DNA from: Opitutales bacterium
GTDB lineage: Bacteria > Verrucomicrobiota > Verrucomicrobiia > Opitutales > Oceanipulchritudinaceae
Length of the DNA: 60,772 nucleotides
Assembly: GCA_016928295.1 (NCBI GenBank)
Contig: JAFGLA010000078.1
Location: forward strand, 1-60,772
Direction: 5' to 3'
The notes under the pieces were generated by a model. The model did no database searches and had not been told where the DNA came from. It saw only the letters and a program-made list of their open reading frames with translations. The position numbers and the translations under genes are program-made. This document shows, one piece after another, positions 33,763 through 44,401 of this stretch. Position 1 is the stretch's first letter. Every line of letters begins with the position of its first letter.

Positions 33763-33910
33763 CTCTGGGGTAGTTGGATGATGATGAGCGGATGGGCTGA
33801 ATGAACGTCAGCCCGAGCTATAAGAAACATGCGTCGATGCCCACTTGCTCAGCAAGCCCTTGTCTAATCAAACAATAGCACCTGTTGCACTCCTTGCGTG
33901 AATGGCTTGG

Positions 33911-34594
33911 CTACTCGGCAAACAGGTGTCCGTCGTGCATTACGAACTGCTCGCCGGTTCTCGCGGCGAAGGCACGGTTGTGCGTCACCAGGACGAGGCT
34001 CGCCCCCTCCTCGGCACATACGGCCATGAGCATGTCCATGACCACGCTGCCGCTTTTTTCGTCGAGGTTGCCCGTGGGTTCGTCGGCCAGCATGAGCTGC
34101 GGCTTGTTCATGAGCGCGCGCGCAACGGCCACCCTCTGCCTCTCTCCGCCGGAAAGAGTGAGCGGGCTGGCGCTCATGCGCTCTTTCAGGCCCACGCGTT
34201 CAAGAAGGCTCTCCGCCCTTGCCCTGTCTGGCTTTATGCCAGCCACGCGGGCCGCGAGCAGAACATTGCCCAGCGAGTCCAGCTCCGGCACAAGGTAATA
34301 GGCCTGAAACACCATGCCCATGAAGCGGCCGCGTTCGCGCGCAAGTCTTGAGGAGCGGATTTTGTCCACCTCTCTGCCTTGCCAGAATAGCTGGCCCGAG
34401 TCCGCGCTTTCTATGCGCGAGAGCAGGTTCAAAAGCGTAGTTTTGCCGCAGCCGCTCTCGCCGCGTATGCTCAGGCTTCGACCGGCCCGCACGCAGAGGG
34501 AGGCGTCGTGAAGCACGTTCACGCAGGCGCTGCCGCTGTGAAAGCTTTTGGCGAGCTTTTCGGCCTTGAGAATGATGGAGTTCTTCTCGTTCAT
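33911..34594 (-). CDS. lolD: ABC transporter ATP-binding protein, LolD type
   Basis: 227 residues. Walker A GESGCGKTT (45-53), Q-loop in MGMVFQAYYLVPEL, signature LSGGERQRVAVARAL, Walker B LMLADEPTGNLDEKSG, and the His switch in LVLVTHN. The LDEKSG variant and the paired permease fit the LolD/MacB group that drives lipoproteins off the inner membrane. It overlaps the permease by 4 bp (ATGA). Confidence 0.88.
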   Translation of the reverse strand: MNEKNSIILKAEKLAKSFHSGSACVNVLHDASLCVRAGRSLSIRGESGCGKTTLLNLLSRIESADSGQLFWQGREVDKIRSSRLARERGRFMGMVFQAYYLVPELDSLGNVLLAARVAGIKPDRARAESLLERVGLKERMSASPLTLSGGERQRVAVARALMNKPQLMLADEPTGNLDEKSGSVVMDMLMAVCAEEGASLVLVTHNRAFAARTGEQFVMHDGHLFAE

Positions 34595-35838
34595 TCGCTG
34601 CGAAGGGCTTCGGCTGGTTTCATGTATGCGGCGCGGACGGCTGGAATCAGCCCCGCGAGGGTGGAAATGACAAGGGTTGCCACGCTTATGACCACAAAGT
34701 CGTGCGAGTCGTAATACACGGGCATGTGCGTAAACTGGTAGAACTGCTCAAGCGCGGCGCGGCTTTGCGTAATCTGCGCCAGAAAGCTGATGACGGGGTC
34801 TCTGTAATGCAGGGCAGCCACTGCCAGCAGGCTGCCGAAAACTACGCCCAGAAGCCCTATGAAAAAGCCCTGAAAGCAGTAAAGCAGGGCCAGATGCAGG
34901 GGGCGCGCGCCCATCGCTTCCAGCAGGCCGATTTCGCGCGTCTTGCGCATCACGGTGAGGAGCTGCGCGACGGAAATGGCGAACGCGGCGACGAGCACGA
35001 TAAAGAGCAGAAGGAACAGCATCATGTTCTTCTCGAAGGCGAGAATCCAGAGAAAGTCCCTGTTAAGGTCCATCCATGTCTGCGCGTAAATGCCGTTGTC
35101 CAGTTCGCCGTTAAGTTCGAAAGCCAAGTTCCACGCAGCCTCGTCGCTATCTTCCTTCAGCCGTATGGATACTCCGTGCACGCCGTTGCCAAGTTCGTAC
35201 AAGTCCTGCATCAGGGGCAGGGTGCAGACCATGGTGTTCGAGTCCACAGGCGTCCAGCCCGTCTCGAACACTCCGCACACGCGAAGGCGCCTTGGCAGCA
35301 TGACTTCGTCCGCCTTCAGCTTTTCTATCATGAGCGGGGTGTACACCTCCACCTCGGACCCTACCCATGCGGCCAGCTTGTCCGCGAGGCGGGAGCTAAG
35401 GAGGACGGAATCGTCGTCCATGTCGTCCACAGAGCCCGAAAAAACGAGGTTTTGCTCTTTGAACGGCACCACCTGTTCCTTCTGTGAAAAGTCTATGCCC
35501 ATTATAACGGGGAAGGCCGGGCGGTTGCCGCTTGTGAGCATCACGATGCCCTGAGCGTAGGGAACGGCGGCGGCCACTTCGTCGTGCCCCGCGATGATGT
35601 CCATTATGCGGTCCTGACTGTGTATCACGGCCCCTCCGGCGCGAACGTCAACGTGGCCGCTTGTCATGACCATCTTGGAGCGGTGCTCCTTGTCAAAGCC
35701 GCCCATCACGCTTTGCACGATGACCAGAATCATCACGCCCAAGGTTACTCCCAGAACGGAGACCAGAAAGAAAAACGATGGCCTTCGCCTACCGGCGGGA
35801 AAGAGCTGTCTTAATGCAAGTTGCAAGTACCAGGGCAT
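34591..35838 (-). CDS. Lipoprotein-releasing ABC permease, LolC/LolE type
   Basis: 415 residues from ATG 35838. One helix lies near the N-terminus (21-46, FFFLVSVLGVTLGVMILVIV), followed by a periplasmic domain of about 220 residues, then three helices (273-295, 316-341, 383-404). This is the LolCE topology. Hallmarks are MRKTREIGLLEAMGA before the third helix and LIPAVRAAYMKPAEALRSE at the C-terminus. One permease gene with lolD suggests a LolF-like homodimer, as in bacteria that lack separate LolC and LolE. The in-frame extension to 36036 is not hydrophobic and is discarded. Confidence 0.88.
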   Translation of the reverse strand: MPWYLQLALRQLFPAGRRRPSFFFLVSVLGVTLGVMILVIVQSVMGGFDKEHRSKMVMTSGHVDVRAGGAVIHSQDRIMDIIAGHDEVAAAVPYAQGIVMLTSGNRPAFPVIMGIDFSQKEQVVPFKEQNLVFSGSVDDMDDDSVLLSSRLADKLAAWVGSEVEVYTPLMIEKLKADEVMLPRRLRVCGVFETGWTPVDSNTMVCTLPLMQDLYELGNGVHGVSIRLKEDSDEAAWNLAFELNGELDNGIYAQTWMDLNRDFLWILAFEKNMMLFLLLFIVLVAAFAISVAQLLTVMRKTREIGLLEAMGARPLHLALLYCFQGFFIGLLGVVFGSLLAVAALHYRDPVISFLAQITQSRAALEQFYQFTHMPVYYDSHDFVVISVATLVISTLAGLIPAVRAAYMKPAEALRSE

Positions 35839-36232
35839 GTGTGGAGCGAGATTGTGCGGGAAAGATGAAATCGCGGCAAGCGTTACTATCGACACCAACT
35901 GTAAGCGCAGGTTCGCCAAGTGTTGCCGTGGCAAAAGGCTCTCGTTGTCGCGCCGCGCCTTGGGGAGAATCCGCCTATTGCGTGCGATGTGAACGCCCGT
36001 GCAATTGCGCTTGCCCTCGGGGGCGCTATCTGACAAATTCCTTGCCTTTCACCTCCGTGGAGAGGCTGCGTTTGCCGAGGTCGCTTTGCAAGGCCTTGCA
36101 GGACAAGCTCTTCTGCGGAACAAACGATCAACCGAAACAACAAAACCTCAACCCCGACTCGGGGCGCGCCTTGCGAACATCTTCGCTCAGGGCCTTTGCC
36201 ACGAATCGGGCTTGCGTGTAGAGAAAGAAAAT
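35839..36232. other. Divergent intergenic region lolE / rpsA
   Basis: 394 bp with no recognised gene. The rpsA frame stays open back to 35999 without coding character. The rpsA leader has A-rich stretches (GAGAAAGAAAAT just before the ATG) and no Shine-Dalgarno, as is common for rpsA, which represses its own translation in other bacteria. I cannot place promoters here. Confidence 0.4.
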
Positions 36233-37891
<1,659 letters not shown>

Positions 37892-37937
37892 GCTCCGGCT
37901 CCTTCCATAACGCTGCATTGCAGCGTGGAAAGTCATT

Positions 37938-37971
37938 AAAAGGCTCCGCCCACAAAGGCGGGGCCTTTTCG
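37938..37971 (+). terminator. Terminator of rpsA
   Basis: 13-bp stem AAAAGGCTCCGCC / GGCGGGGCCTTTT (one T-G pair), loop CACAAA. Confidence 0.92.
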
Positions 37972-38029
37972 TGCTTATGGAAACGCAAGAGATTGACAGG
38001 ACGTCTCTGGCAGTAAATAGGGTGGGCAT

Positions 38030-38188
38030 ATGGAATACAAAATTGCGGCAGCATCAAGCATCGAAAAACTTTCTAAGCTGGTGAACGAACTCATCGCCGA
38101 AGGCTGGGAGCCGTCGGGTGGCATATGCTATTCTCTTGGCACTTGGAACGCCAAGCTTCTCCAGCCCATGATACGGCGTAAGCAGTAG
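38030..38188 (+). CDS. DUF1737-type microprotein, 52 residues
   Basis: Reads MEYKIAAASSIEKLSKLVNE, then LIAEGWEPSGGICYSLGTWN and AKLLQPMIRRKQ. This matches the small DUF1737 pattern: a YxV/I strand, a helix with LxxLVNxxIxEGWxPxGG, a strand, and a final xYxQxMxR-like end. Function unknown; such proteins are predicted to be single small alpha/beta domains. GGGTGGG lies a few bases before the ATG. TTGACA at 37993-37998 with TAAATA 15 bp downstream could be a promoter with a short spacer. Too short for most gene finders. Confidence 0.75.
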   Translation: MEYKIAAASSIEKLSKLVNELIAEGWEPSGGICYSLGTWNAKLLQPMIRRKQ

Positions 38189-38330
38189 CTGGCTGGTTCC
38201 GCCGTTTTTTTGGGGGGCGTTTGCAAGACGTGGTTCCTCTTTGCAACATTGACGCGTGAAAGAGCATTATGGAGCGTCTGGCACTTTTTGCGGCTTGAGG
38301 CGGACTGCAAAAGCTCTATCCCTTTAGCGT

Positions 38331-38978
38331 ATGGGAAACGGGAATTTCGTAGCCGACAAGAAGCGTTTCGACGCGGACGCCGTCAACTGGGACGCCAAAC
38401 CGCACAGGGCCGCGCTCATCAGGGCCGTTGCCCGGGCGCTTGGTGAACAAATCGAAGCTCTGCCTTCCGCGCCGGATCTCTTTGATTACGGCTGCGGAAC
38501 GGGAAGCGCGGTACTACCGATGGCGGGCATTTGCAAGACGCTCACCGGTTGCGACTTCTCCGAAGGAATGCGGCGAGAGTTCATGCGCAACGCCGAGGCG
38601 GCGGGCATAACAAACGCGCTCGTAGTGGACCTTGACCTCACAACGGATCAGCCCCTGCCGCCGGAACGCTACGACCTGGTCCACTGCGGCCTTGTCCTGC
38701 ACCACATTGCGGACGTTCCCGCCATGTTTGGCCGCTTCAAGGAACTGCTCCGCCCGAACGGCTCGCTCTCCATCGCGGACCTTGAAACAGAAGACGGCAG
38801 CTTTCACGAAGACAACAGCGGTGTAGCACACCAAGGCTTTGACAGCGCGGCGCTCTGCCGACAGCTCGAACACATGGGCTTTGGCAAGGTAAGCGCCCGA
38901 CGCATTCACGTCGTTGAAAAACAGCGTGACGGCGGCCCGCGCCACTATCCCGTATTCCACATAAGCGCGACGCTTTGA
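38331..38978 (+). CDS. Class I SAM-dependent methyltransferase
   Basis: 215 residues. Motif I DLFDYGCGTGSAVLPMAG (about 50-67), acidic residue of motif II in LTGCDFSEGMRREFMRNA, motif IV YDLVHCGLVLHHIADVP, and LLRPNGSLSIADLETEDGSF after it. This is the Methyltransf_11/12 type used on small molecules. Substrate unknown. The N-terminal KKRFDADAVNWDAKPHRAAL is often seen in this group. It is followed 147 bp later by prfA on the same strand. Confidence 0.87.
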   Translation: MGNGNFVADKKRFDADAVNWDAKPHRAALIRAVARALGEQIEALPSAPDLFDYGCGTGSAVLPMAGICKTLTGCDFSEGMRREFMRNAEAAGITNALVVDLDLTTDQPLPPERYDLVHCGLVLHHIADVPAMFGRFKELLRPNGSLSIADLETEDGSFHEDNSGVAHQGFDSAALCRQLEHMGFGKVSARRIHVVEKQRDGGPRHYPVFHISATL

Positions 38979-39125
38979 TTTGCCGGATTCATGAGGGACG
39001 ATCCTCGCCAGTCGCTCTTTTGTACACATTCGCGCTCTTGCATATGCGGCCCGTATTTGCCTAGAATGAGTGGTTTAGGGGGATAGATGCCCCCGTTTGC
39101 ACTAGTTACGCGCGTCATACGAGCC

Positions 39126-40217
39126 ATGCCCAAACTTCCCGATACAGCCCCTTTTAATATCCGCCACAAGGAACTGGACGCCCAGATGGCGGAGCCGGAC
39201 TTTTATGGCGACCGTCGTCGCGCGGCCGCAGTAATGAGGGAGCACCAGAAGCTGACCCAGCTCATCGAGATGGCGGAGAAGTTCAAGTCCATTGAAAAAC
39301 AGATTGCGGACAACCGCGAGCTGGCCGAGATGGAAGACGACGCGGAGCTGCGCGAAATGGCCCTCGAAGAGATTCCCGCCCTTGAGGAACAGCTCGGAAA
39401 AATATACGCGGACATTCTGACGGCGATGATTCCGCCCGAACCCTCGGACTCGCGCAATACGATTATCGAAATACGCGCCGGAACCGGCGGCGACGAAGCC
39501 TCTCTGTTTGCGGCGGATCTTTTCCGCATGTATCAACGCTACTCCGAAGACCGCGGCTGGAAGGTCGAAATGATGGGCGGGAGCGAGTCCGAAGCCGGCG
39601 GCTGGAAGGAAGTTTCATTCCTCGTTATCGGCGAGGACGTTTACAAGCAACTCAAGTTTGAAAGCGGTGTGCACCGCGTGCAGCGCGTTCCCACGACAGA
39701 GACTCAGGGCCGCATACACACTTCCGCCGCAACGGTGGCCGTACTGCCCGAGGCGGAGGAGGTCGATGTCGAAATCCGTCCCGACGAAATCGAAATCAGC
39801 ATCGCGCGCGCAAGCGGCCCGGGCGGGCAGGGCGTCAACACGACCGACAGCGCCGTGCAGATTCTCCACAAGCCCACGGGCATGATCGTGAAGTGCGCCG
39901 ACGAACGCAGCCAGATCAAGAACAAGGCCAAGGCGCTCAAAGTCCTGCGAAGCCGCTTGCTGGAAAGACGCGAGGAAGAGGAAAAGGCCAAATACGCCGC
40001 TCACCGCAAGGCCCAGATAGGCTCTGGCGACCGTTCCGAGCGCATCCGCACTTACAATTTCCCTCAGGGCCGCCTGACGGACCACCGCATCGGCCTGACG
40101 CTCTACAACCTGCCCGAAGTCATGGAAGGGCGCATAGACGAAGTCATCACCGCGCTTCAGGAAGCGGACCGCGACATGAAGGTGCAGGCCCTCGGCCACA
40201 GCGAAGCGGCAGAGTAA
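39126..40217 (+). CDS. prfA: Peptide chain release factor 1
   Basis: Releases peptides at UAA and UAG. 363 residues from ATG 39126. GGQ motif in [18 protein letters not shown], and the RF1 stop-codon tripeptide PxT in [19 protein letters not shown] (Pro-Thr-Thr; RF2 would have SPF), so it is RF1. The C-terminal [19 protein letters not shown] is typical. HemK/PrmC is often next to prfA, but the methyltransferase upstream lacks its NPPY motif and is not PrmC. Confidence 0.96.
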   Translation: MPKLPDTAPFNIRHKELDAQMAEPDFYGDRRRAAAVMREHQKLTQLIEMAEKFKSIEKQIADNRELAEMEDDAELREMALEEIPALEEQLGKIYADILTAMIPPEPSDSRNTIIEIRAGTGGDEASLFAADLFRMYQRYSEDRGWKVEMMGGSESEAGGWKEVSFLVIGEDVYKQLKFESGVHRVQRVPTTETQGRIHTSAATVAVLPEAEEVDVEIRPDEIEISIARASGPGGQGVNTTDSAVQILHKPTGMIVKCADERSQIKNKAKALKVLRSRLLERREEEEKAKYAAHRKAQIGSGDRSERIRTYNFPQGRLTDHRIGLTLYNLPEVMEGRIDEVITALQEADRDMKVQALGHSEAAE

Positions 40218-40246
40218 GCCCCTTTGTCAAGCACGTCGATTTACAC

Positions 40247-40286
40247 AAAAAAGCCTGCCCGCGAATTGCTGCGGACAGGCTTTTTT
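40247..40286. terminator. Bidirectional terminator prfA / Nramp-like gene
   Basis: Arms AAAAAAGCCTG / CAGGCTTTTTT with a further CCGC/GCGG inner pairing. A- and T-runs serve both convergent genes. Confidence 0.92.
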
Positions 40287-40303
40287 GCGCATACGTAGAG
40301 CCA

Positions 40304-41587
40304 CTATCTTACAAAGGTGACGTAGAGATAGCCCGCCGTCATCAGGGCAAAAAAGATTAGTCCGGCCACGCTAATCGTCATCAGGGCAAGGCCCGGGCGA
40401 TAGCTCTGCGGCACGTTCTCCCCGCGCATAACCTTCAGGTTGATGTAGGCCAGAATTGGCGAAGTAAGGAAAGACAGGACCGAGGCGAACACGAGTAGCT
40501 GCATCATGCTGCTTACAAAGAACTTGACCGTAATGCAGGCCACGATTGCCGACAGGACTATCCACACGTTGTGAATTGTGCGGAAGTAGCCTTCGGGCAG
40601 CTTGAAAAGAAGGGTGCAGGAGGCGGCAAGAGAGCGCGGGTAGCCGTCAACACAGGTGAGCGTAGTCGAAAACATCGTGAAAAAGGCCGCGCTGAGAATC
40701 AGCAGGCGGGACCAGTCGCCAATGCTGGCGCAGTAGAGATTCACGAGCTGGTTCGAAAACGCGATGCCGCTGTTTGAAAAGGTCTCCCCCGAGCCGAACA
40801 TCACGTATTTGCCCAGCGCGACAAAGGCTACGGCCAACACCACCGCCATCACGTAGCCGATGTAGAAGTCCACCGAGCTTTCCTTCACCGTGGCCATGTG
40901 GCCGGTCTGCTTTTTGCGGCTGAACATCCATAGCGAAGCCCAAGCGGACAGGTCCACAGGCATGGGCATCCAGCCGAGCAGGGTTATGAGAAAACCGAAA
41001 TTGGCCCAGTTCCAGGGGCTTGGGCCTACAAAGTCCGGCGCTGCCACCGGTCCCTTGCTCATGGCAAAGGCCGCCGCCGCGAGCGTGCTTATGGCCAGAA
41101 AACTCATCACGAGTTTGGAAACGCCGTCCAGAATCTTGTAACGACCCAGCAGCATCAAGGCCGTGCACACCATTATTATAGCGATAGTGAGCGTTGACAG
41201 GCTAAAGCTCCCAATGCCGTAGCCGCCCAGCAGTGCTCCGGCCACCATTGCCACACTGGCGATGTTAATCATGCCCGTAAGCACGTTTAGACAGAGGAAA
41301 ATCCACAAGTAGCCCTTGCCCTGACGCAGATACCCGTCCAGAAGGCTTTCCCCCGTGGCCGCGCTATAGCGCTGGCCGTAGAGAAAGAACGGGAACTTGA
41401 AAAGATTGGCCAATAAGATCAGCCCCACAAGCGACCAGCCGAACTGTGCGCCCGCCCGCGTTGACCACACCAGGTGGGAGCCGCCGACTGCCGCGCAGGA
41501 TACAAGAATGCCCGGCCCGATGGCCTTTAGCAGATTGCGGAATGAGGTAATGCCTTGGGATGGCTCGGATAAACTGGGTTCGGACAT
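40304..41587 (-). CDS. Divergent Nramp-family transporter
   Basis: 427 residues with about 11 transmembrane helices in the Nramp order: GPGILVSCAAVGGSHLVWST in helix 1, FPFFLYGQRYSAATGESLLDGY in helix 2-3, and GWMPMPVDLSAWASLWMF in helix 6. In metal-transporting Nramps helix 1 has DPGN and helix 6 has MPHN or a like motif; here these are VGGS and MPVD. The metal-binding Asp, Asn and Met set is therefore incomplete and the substrate is open. Many Bacteroidota and Verrucomicrobiota carry such variants. Monocistronic, divergent from the MoxR operon. Confidence 0.83.
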   Translation of the reverse strand: MSEPSLSEPSQGITSFRNLLKAIGPGILVSCAAVGGSHLVWSTRAGAQFGWSLVGLILLANLFKFPFFLYGQRYSAATGESLLDGYLRQGKGYLWIFLCLNVLTGMINIASVAMVAGALLGGYGIGSFSLSTLTIAIIMVCTALMLLGRYKILDGVSKLVMSFLAISTLAAAAFAMSKGPVAAPDFVGPSPWNWANFGFLITLLGWMPMPVDLSAWASLWMFSRKKQTGHMATVKESSVDFYIGYVMAVVLAVAFVALGKYVMFGSGETFSNSGIAFSNQLVNLYCASIGDWSRLLILSAAFFTMFSTTLTCVDGYPRSLAASCTLLFKLPEGYFRTIHNVWIVLSAIVACITVKFFVSSMMQLLVFASVLSFLTSPILAYINLKVMRGENVPQSYRPGLALMTISVAGLIFFALMTAGYLYVTFVR

Positions 41588-41695
41588 TGGAAGAGGGGAT
41601 TGATAGACTTTGGAGTATATGGGAATGTCGCGCTAAGGGCGCATTGAGCGCAATCTTGCTACTGCACCCAAACGCTTTCAATACCGCATTTTGTA

Positions 41696-41797
41696 CTTGG
41701 AGCGTCTTTATTTGGAACTCCCGTAGGAATACGGGCGCCTTTCCCTCGGAAATCCATCCCGCCTACTCGGTCCGCCAATTTCCAAACACTCCCTGAG
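41696..41797. repeat. Dispersed inverted-repeat element, diverged copy
   Basis: Left part TTGGAGCGTCTTTATTTGG then AACTCCCGTAGGAATACGGG, the latter the conserved hairpin CCCGT-N6-ACGGG. The right part, GGAAATCCATCCCGCCTACT then CGGTCCGCCAATTTCCAAAC and ACTCCCT, matches the minus strand of the copy at 28707. It lies in the 328-bp divergent gap between the Nramp-like gene and moxR, where it may affect their promoters. Nothing else is seen in that gap. Confidence 0.82.
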
Positions 41798-41915
41798 CGA
41801 AGCATTTTTCCAAAGCTCTTGCCGCTTGCACCTGCTTTCGCATATCTTGAGCGAAAGTTTTTGCCGCCGTCCGCGTGGCACATTTTCCAAGAGCCTTTGT
41901 CAACACCCCTTCAGA

Positions 41916-42914
41916 ATGACAGACCCTAACAACGTCAGCATACTTACGGAACAAGTCGCTGCGGCCTCCCGCTGGGTGGAACCGCTTCAGGCCGAAATCG
42001 GCAAAGTCATCATTGGGCAGCAATACCTTGTCAGCCGCCTGATAGTGGGCCTTTTGGCCAACGGCCACGTCCTGCTCGAAGGCGTGCCCGGGTTGGCGAA
42101 GACTTTGTCCGTGCGCACTCTGGCCTACGCGATGAAGGCCCAGTTCTCGCGCATCCAGTTTACGCCCGACCTTTTGCCTGCGGATGTGGTTGGAACGCTG
42201 ATCTACAACCCCAAGGACGGAGTCTTTGTAACGCGCAAGGGGCCTGTGTTCGCCAACGTCGTACTCGCGGACGAAATAAACCGCGCTCCCGCCAAGGTGC
42301 AGAGCGCCCTGCTTGAAGCGATGCAGGAGCGGCAGGTCACCCTTGGGGATGAAACGCATATCCTGCCAAAGCCCTTCCTCGTTCTCGCGACGGAAAACCC
42401 CGTCGATCAGGAGGGCACCTACCCGTTGCCAGAGGCGCAGGTGGACCGCTTCATGTTGAAGCTCAAGGTCGGCTACCCAAGCCCCGCAGAAGAGCGCCTG
42501 ATTCTCGACCGCATGGCCTCGACGCAGCCTATTGCCGATGTCAACCCCGTGGTCAGCCTCGAAGAGATAATGGAGGTGCGCAAACTCGTTGACCAAATCT
42601 ACATGAGCGACGCGGTGCGCGACTATATCGTGAAAATCGTTTACGCCACGCGCAAGCCCGAGGGCGCACGGCTTGAAAAGCTAAAGGGCCTGATCCGCTA
42701 CGGAGCCTCGCCCCGAGCCACCATAGCTCTCGCACTTGCGGCAAGGGCATGGGCCTTCCTCGAAGGGCGCGCCTTTGTCGTGCCGGACGATATCAAGACA
42801 ATCGGGCCGGACGTTCTGCGCCACCGCGTGCTCTTGTCCTACGAGGCCGAGGCCGAGGAGATAGACTCCGAGCAGATTGTGGCCAAGGTCTTTGACGCGG
42901 TGCCCGTTCCCTAA
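41916..42914 (+). CDS. MoxR-family AAA+ ATPase
   Basis: 332 residues. Walker A GVPGLAKT (56-63), Walker B VVLADEINRAPAKVQSALLE, sensor 1 region LVLATENPVDQEGTYPLPEAQ, and GASPRATIALALAARAWAFL in the lid, all typical of MoxR. Together with the DUF58 and VWA proteins downstream it probably acts as a chaperone or metal-insertase at the membrane. The ATG at 41916 (MTDPNNVS) is preferred to the 30 extra codons upstream. First gene of a four-gene operon. Confidence 0.94.
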   Translation: MTDPNNVSILTEQVAAASRWVEPLQAEIGKVIIGQQYLVSRLIVGLLANGHVLLEGVPGLAKTLSVRTLAYAMKAQFSRIQFTPDLLPADVVGTLIYNPKDGVFVTRKGPVFANVVLADEINRAPAKVQSALLEAMQERQVTLGDETHILPKPFLVLATENPVDQEGTYPLPEAQVDRFMLKLKVGYPSPAEERLILDRMASTQPIADVNPVVSLEEIMEVRKLVDQIYMSDAVRDYIVKIVYATRKPEGARLEKLKGLIRYGASPRATIALALAARAWAFLEGRAFVVPDDIKTIGPDVLRHRVLLSYEAEAEEIDSEQIVAKVFDAVPVP

Positions 42915-42980
42915 GCAAAGCCCCTTGCGGCCGCCGCTTGCTGCGGTAGTTGTCAGGCATTACAGCCATTTTTCCGAATC

Positions 42981-43880
42981 GTGAGCACCCAGCGCGAAAT
43001 TCTTAAAAAAGTCCGGCAGGTCGAAATACGCACCCGCCGCGCCGTTACGGACACTCTGGCCGGTTCCTACCACAGCGTGTTTCGCGGGCAGGGCATAGAC
43101 TTTGAGGAAAGCCGCGAATATTACCCGGGCGACGATGTTCGCAGCATCGACTGGAACGTTACCGCGCGCACGGGGCGGCCATTTGTGAAAATCTTTCGCG
43201 AGGAAAGAGAGCTTACGCTGCTTCTGGCCGTGGACCTTTCCGCGTCGCAGAACTTTGGCGGCGTGGACCGCAGCAAGCGCGAAGTTGCGGCGGAGCTTGC
43301 CGCGATTCTGGCCTTCTCCGCGATTCGCAACAACGACAAGGCGGGCTTGCTCCTTTTTACCGACCGCGTCGAACGTTACATCCCCCCGCGCAAGGGCTTG
43401 CAGCACGTTCTGCGCGTCGTGCGCGAGATACTCTTTTTCCAGCCCGAAGGGAAGGGGACTGACCGCATCGCGGCTCTCGACTACATAAACCACGTTCTTA
43501 CGCGTCGGGCTGTGGTGTTTTTCCTAAGCGATTTTTCCTGCGAGAAGCCCCTGCCAAAGGACTCGCCCGAAGCGCGCCTGATTTCCGTAACCGCGGCGCG
43601 GCACGACCTTGTCGTGGCCGACATTCGCGACCCGCGCGAGGCGGAGCTGCCCGCAGCCGGAACCCTGCTTCTGGAAGACCCCGAAACGGGCCTGCGCAGC
43701 GAAGTAAGGACCAATTCCTCCAGCTTCCGCCGTCAGTATTCCATGCTGGGCGAAGAGGGCAGGCGCGGCTGGGAAAGACTTCTTCGCCAGTGCGGGGCGG
43801 GCTGCATGAGCATATCCACAGAGCGCGAGGTATTGCGCGAATTGCGTGTCTTCATGGAAAGGAGAGCCGCCGCCCGATGA
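42981..43880 (+). CDS. DUF58-domain protein
   Basis: 299 residues, GTG start. KKVRQVEIRTRRAVTDTLAG and FRGQGIDFEESREYYPGDDV, RSIDWNVTARTGRPFVK form the DUF58 core; LLLAVDLSASQNFGG then resembles a VWA strand with DxSxS. It partners MoxR ATPases. Its stop overlaps the next gene (ATGA), which indicates coupling. Confidence 0.93.
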   Translation: MSTQREILKKVRQVEIRTRRAVTDTLAGSYHSVFRGQGIDFEESREYYPGDDVRSIDWNVTARTGRPFVKIFREERELTLLLAVDLSASQNFGGVDRSKREVAAELAAILAFSAIRNNDKAGLLLFTDRVERYIPPRKGLQHVLRVVREILFFQPEGKGTDRIAALDYINHVLTRRAVVFFLSDFSCEKPLPKDSPEARLISVTAARHDLVVADIRDPREAELPAAGTLLLEDPETGLRSEVRTNSSSFRRQYSMLGEEGRRGWERLLRQCGAGCMSISTEREVLRELRVFMERRAAAR

Positions 43881-44401
43881 ATCATTCACCCATGCTTGCC
43901 GCGCTCGACAAAGCGCCGGAAATCTACGGCCCCTTGCCTCTTACAGAACCCGGGCTTGCGGATTCGCCCTACTTTCTGCCCTCAGTAGCGGCTGTCGGCA
44001 TTGTGCTATTCTGCCTGCTCGCGCTCCTTGTGGTCCGCATTGTCAGGCGTTCCAGAGTGCGAAAAATCGACCCCGCGGGCGAGCTTCAGGCAAGGCTTGC
44101 CCTGCTAAGCGGAGCGGCTCCCTCGCAGGCTTTGTACCTTGAGCTGGCAGCCATTCTGCGCGGTGCCGTCGGCCTGTGTTTTGGCATGGATAGCGTAAGG
44201 ATGACGGCTAGAGAGCTGGCCGCCGCCATTGCGGAGCGGGACAGCTTCAACCGCGCCGCCTCTGCCATCGACCTTCTGCAACGTTGCGAGGAAGCGGTGT
44301 TTTCCGGTTCTTCGCCGGAAGTGGCTGATAGCTTTGTAGAGCAGGGACGAATCGCCCTCGGTGCGCTCTTGTCGAACATTCAAGGGAGCAGTGAGCGATG
44401 A
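43877..44401 (+). CDS. DUF4381-like membrane protein
   Basis: 174 residues. A short N-terminus with PEIYGPLPLTEPG precedes one transmembrane helix (about 39-56, VAAVGIVLFCLLALLVVRIV) and a cytoplasmic helical domain with LYLELAAILRGAVGLCFGMD. By place and layout it is the small linker protein found between DUF58 and VWA genes in MoxR operons. Overlaps both neighbours by 4 bp. Confidence 0.75.
   Translation: MNHSPMLAALDKAPEIYGPLPLTEPGLADSPYFLPSVAAVGIVLFCLLALLVVRIVRRSRVRKIDPAGELQARLALLSGAAPSQALYLELAAILRGAVGLCFGMDSVRMTARELAAAIAERDSFNRAASAIDLLQRCEEAVFSGSSPEVADSFVEQGRIALGALLSNIQGSSER

Noticed and set aside
38520-38545. A match to the repeat-element end (CATTTGCAAGACGCTC) in the methyltransferase gene
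   Set aside because: It encodes part of the conserved protein just after motif I, and the flanks show no further similarity; treated as chance.
38331-38978. Methyltransferase upstream of prfA as PrmC/HemK
   Set aside because: It lacks the NPPY motif of PrmC and is of the Methyltransf_11/12 type; position alone is not enough.
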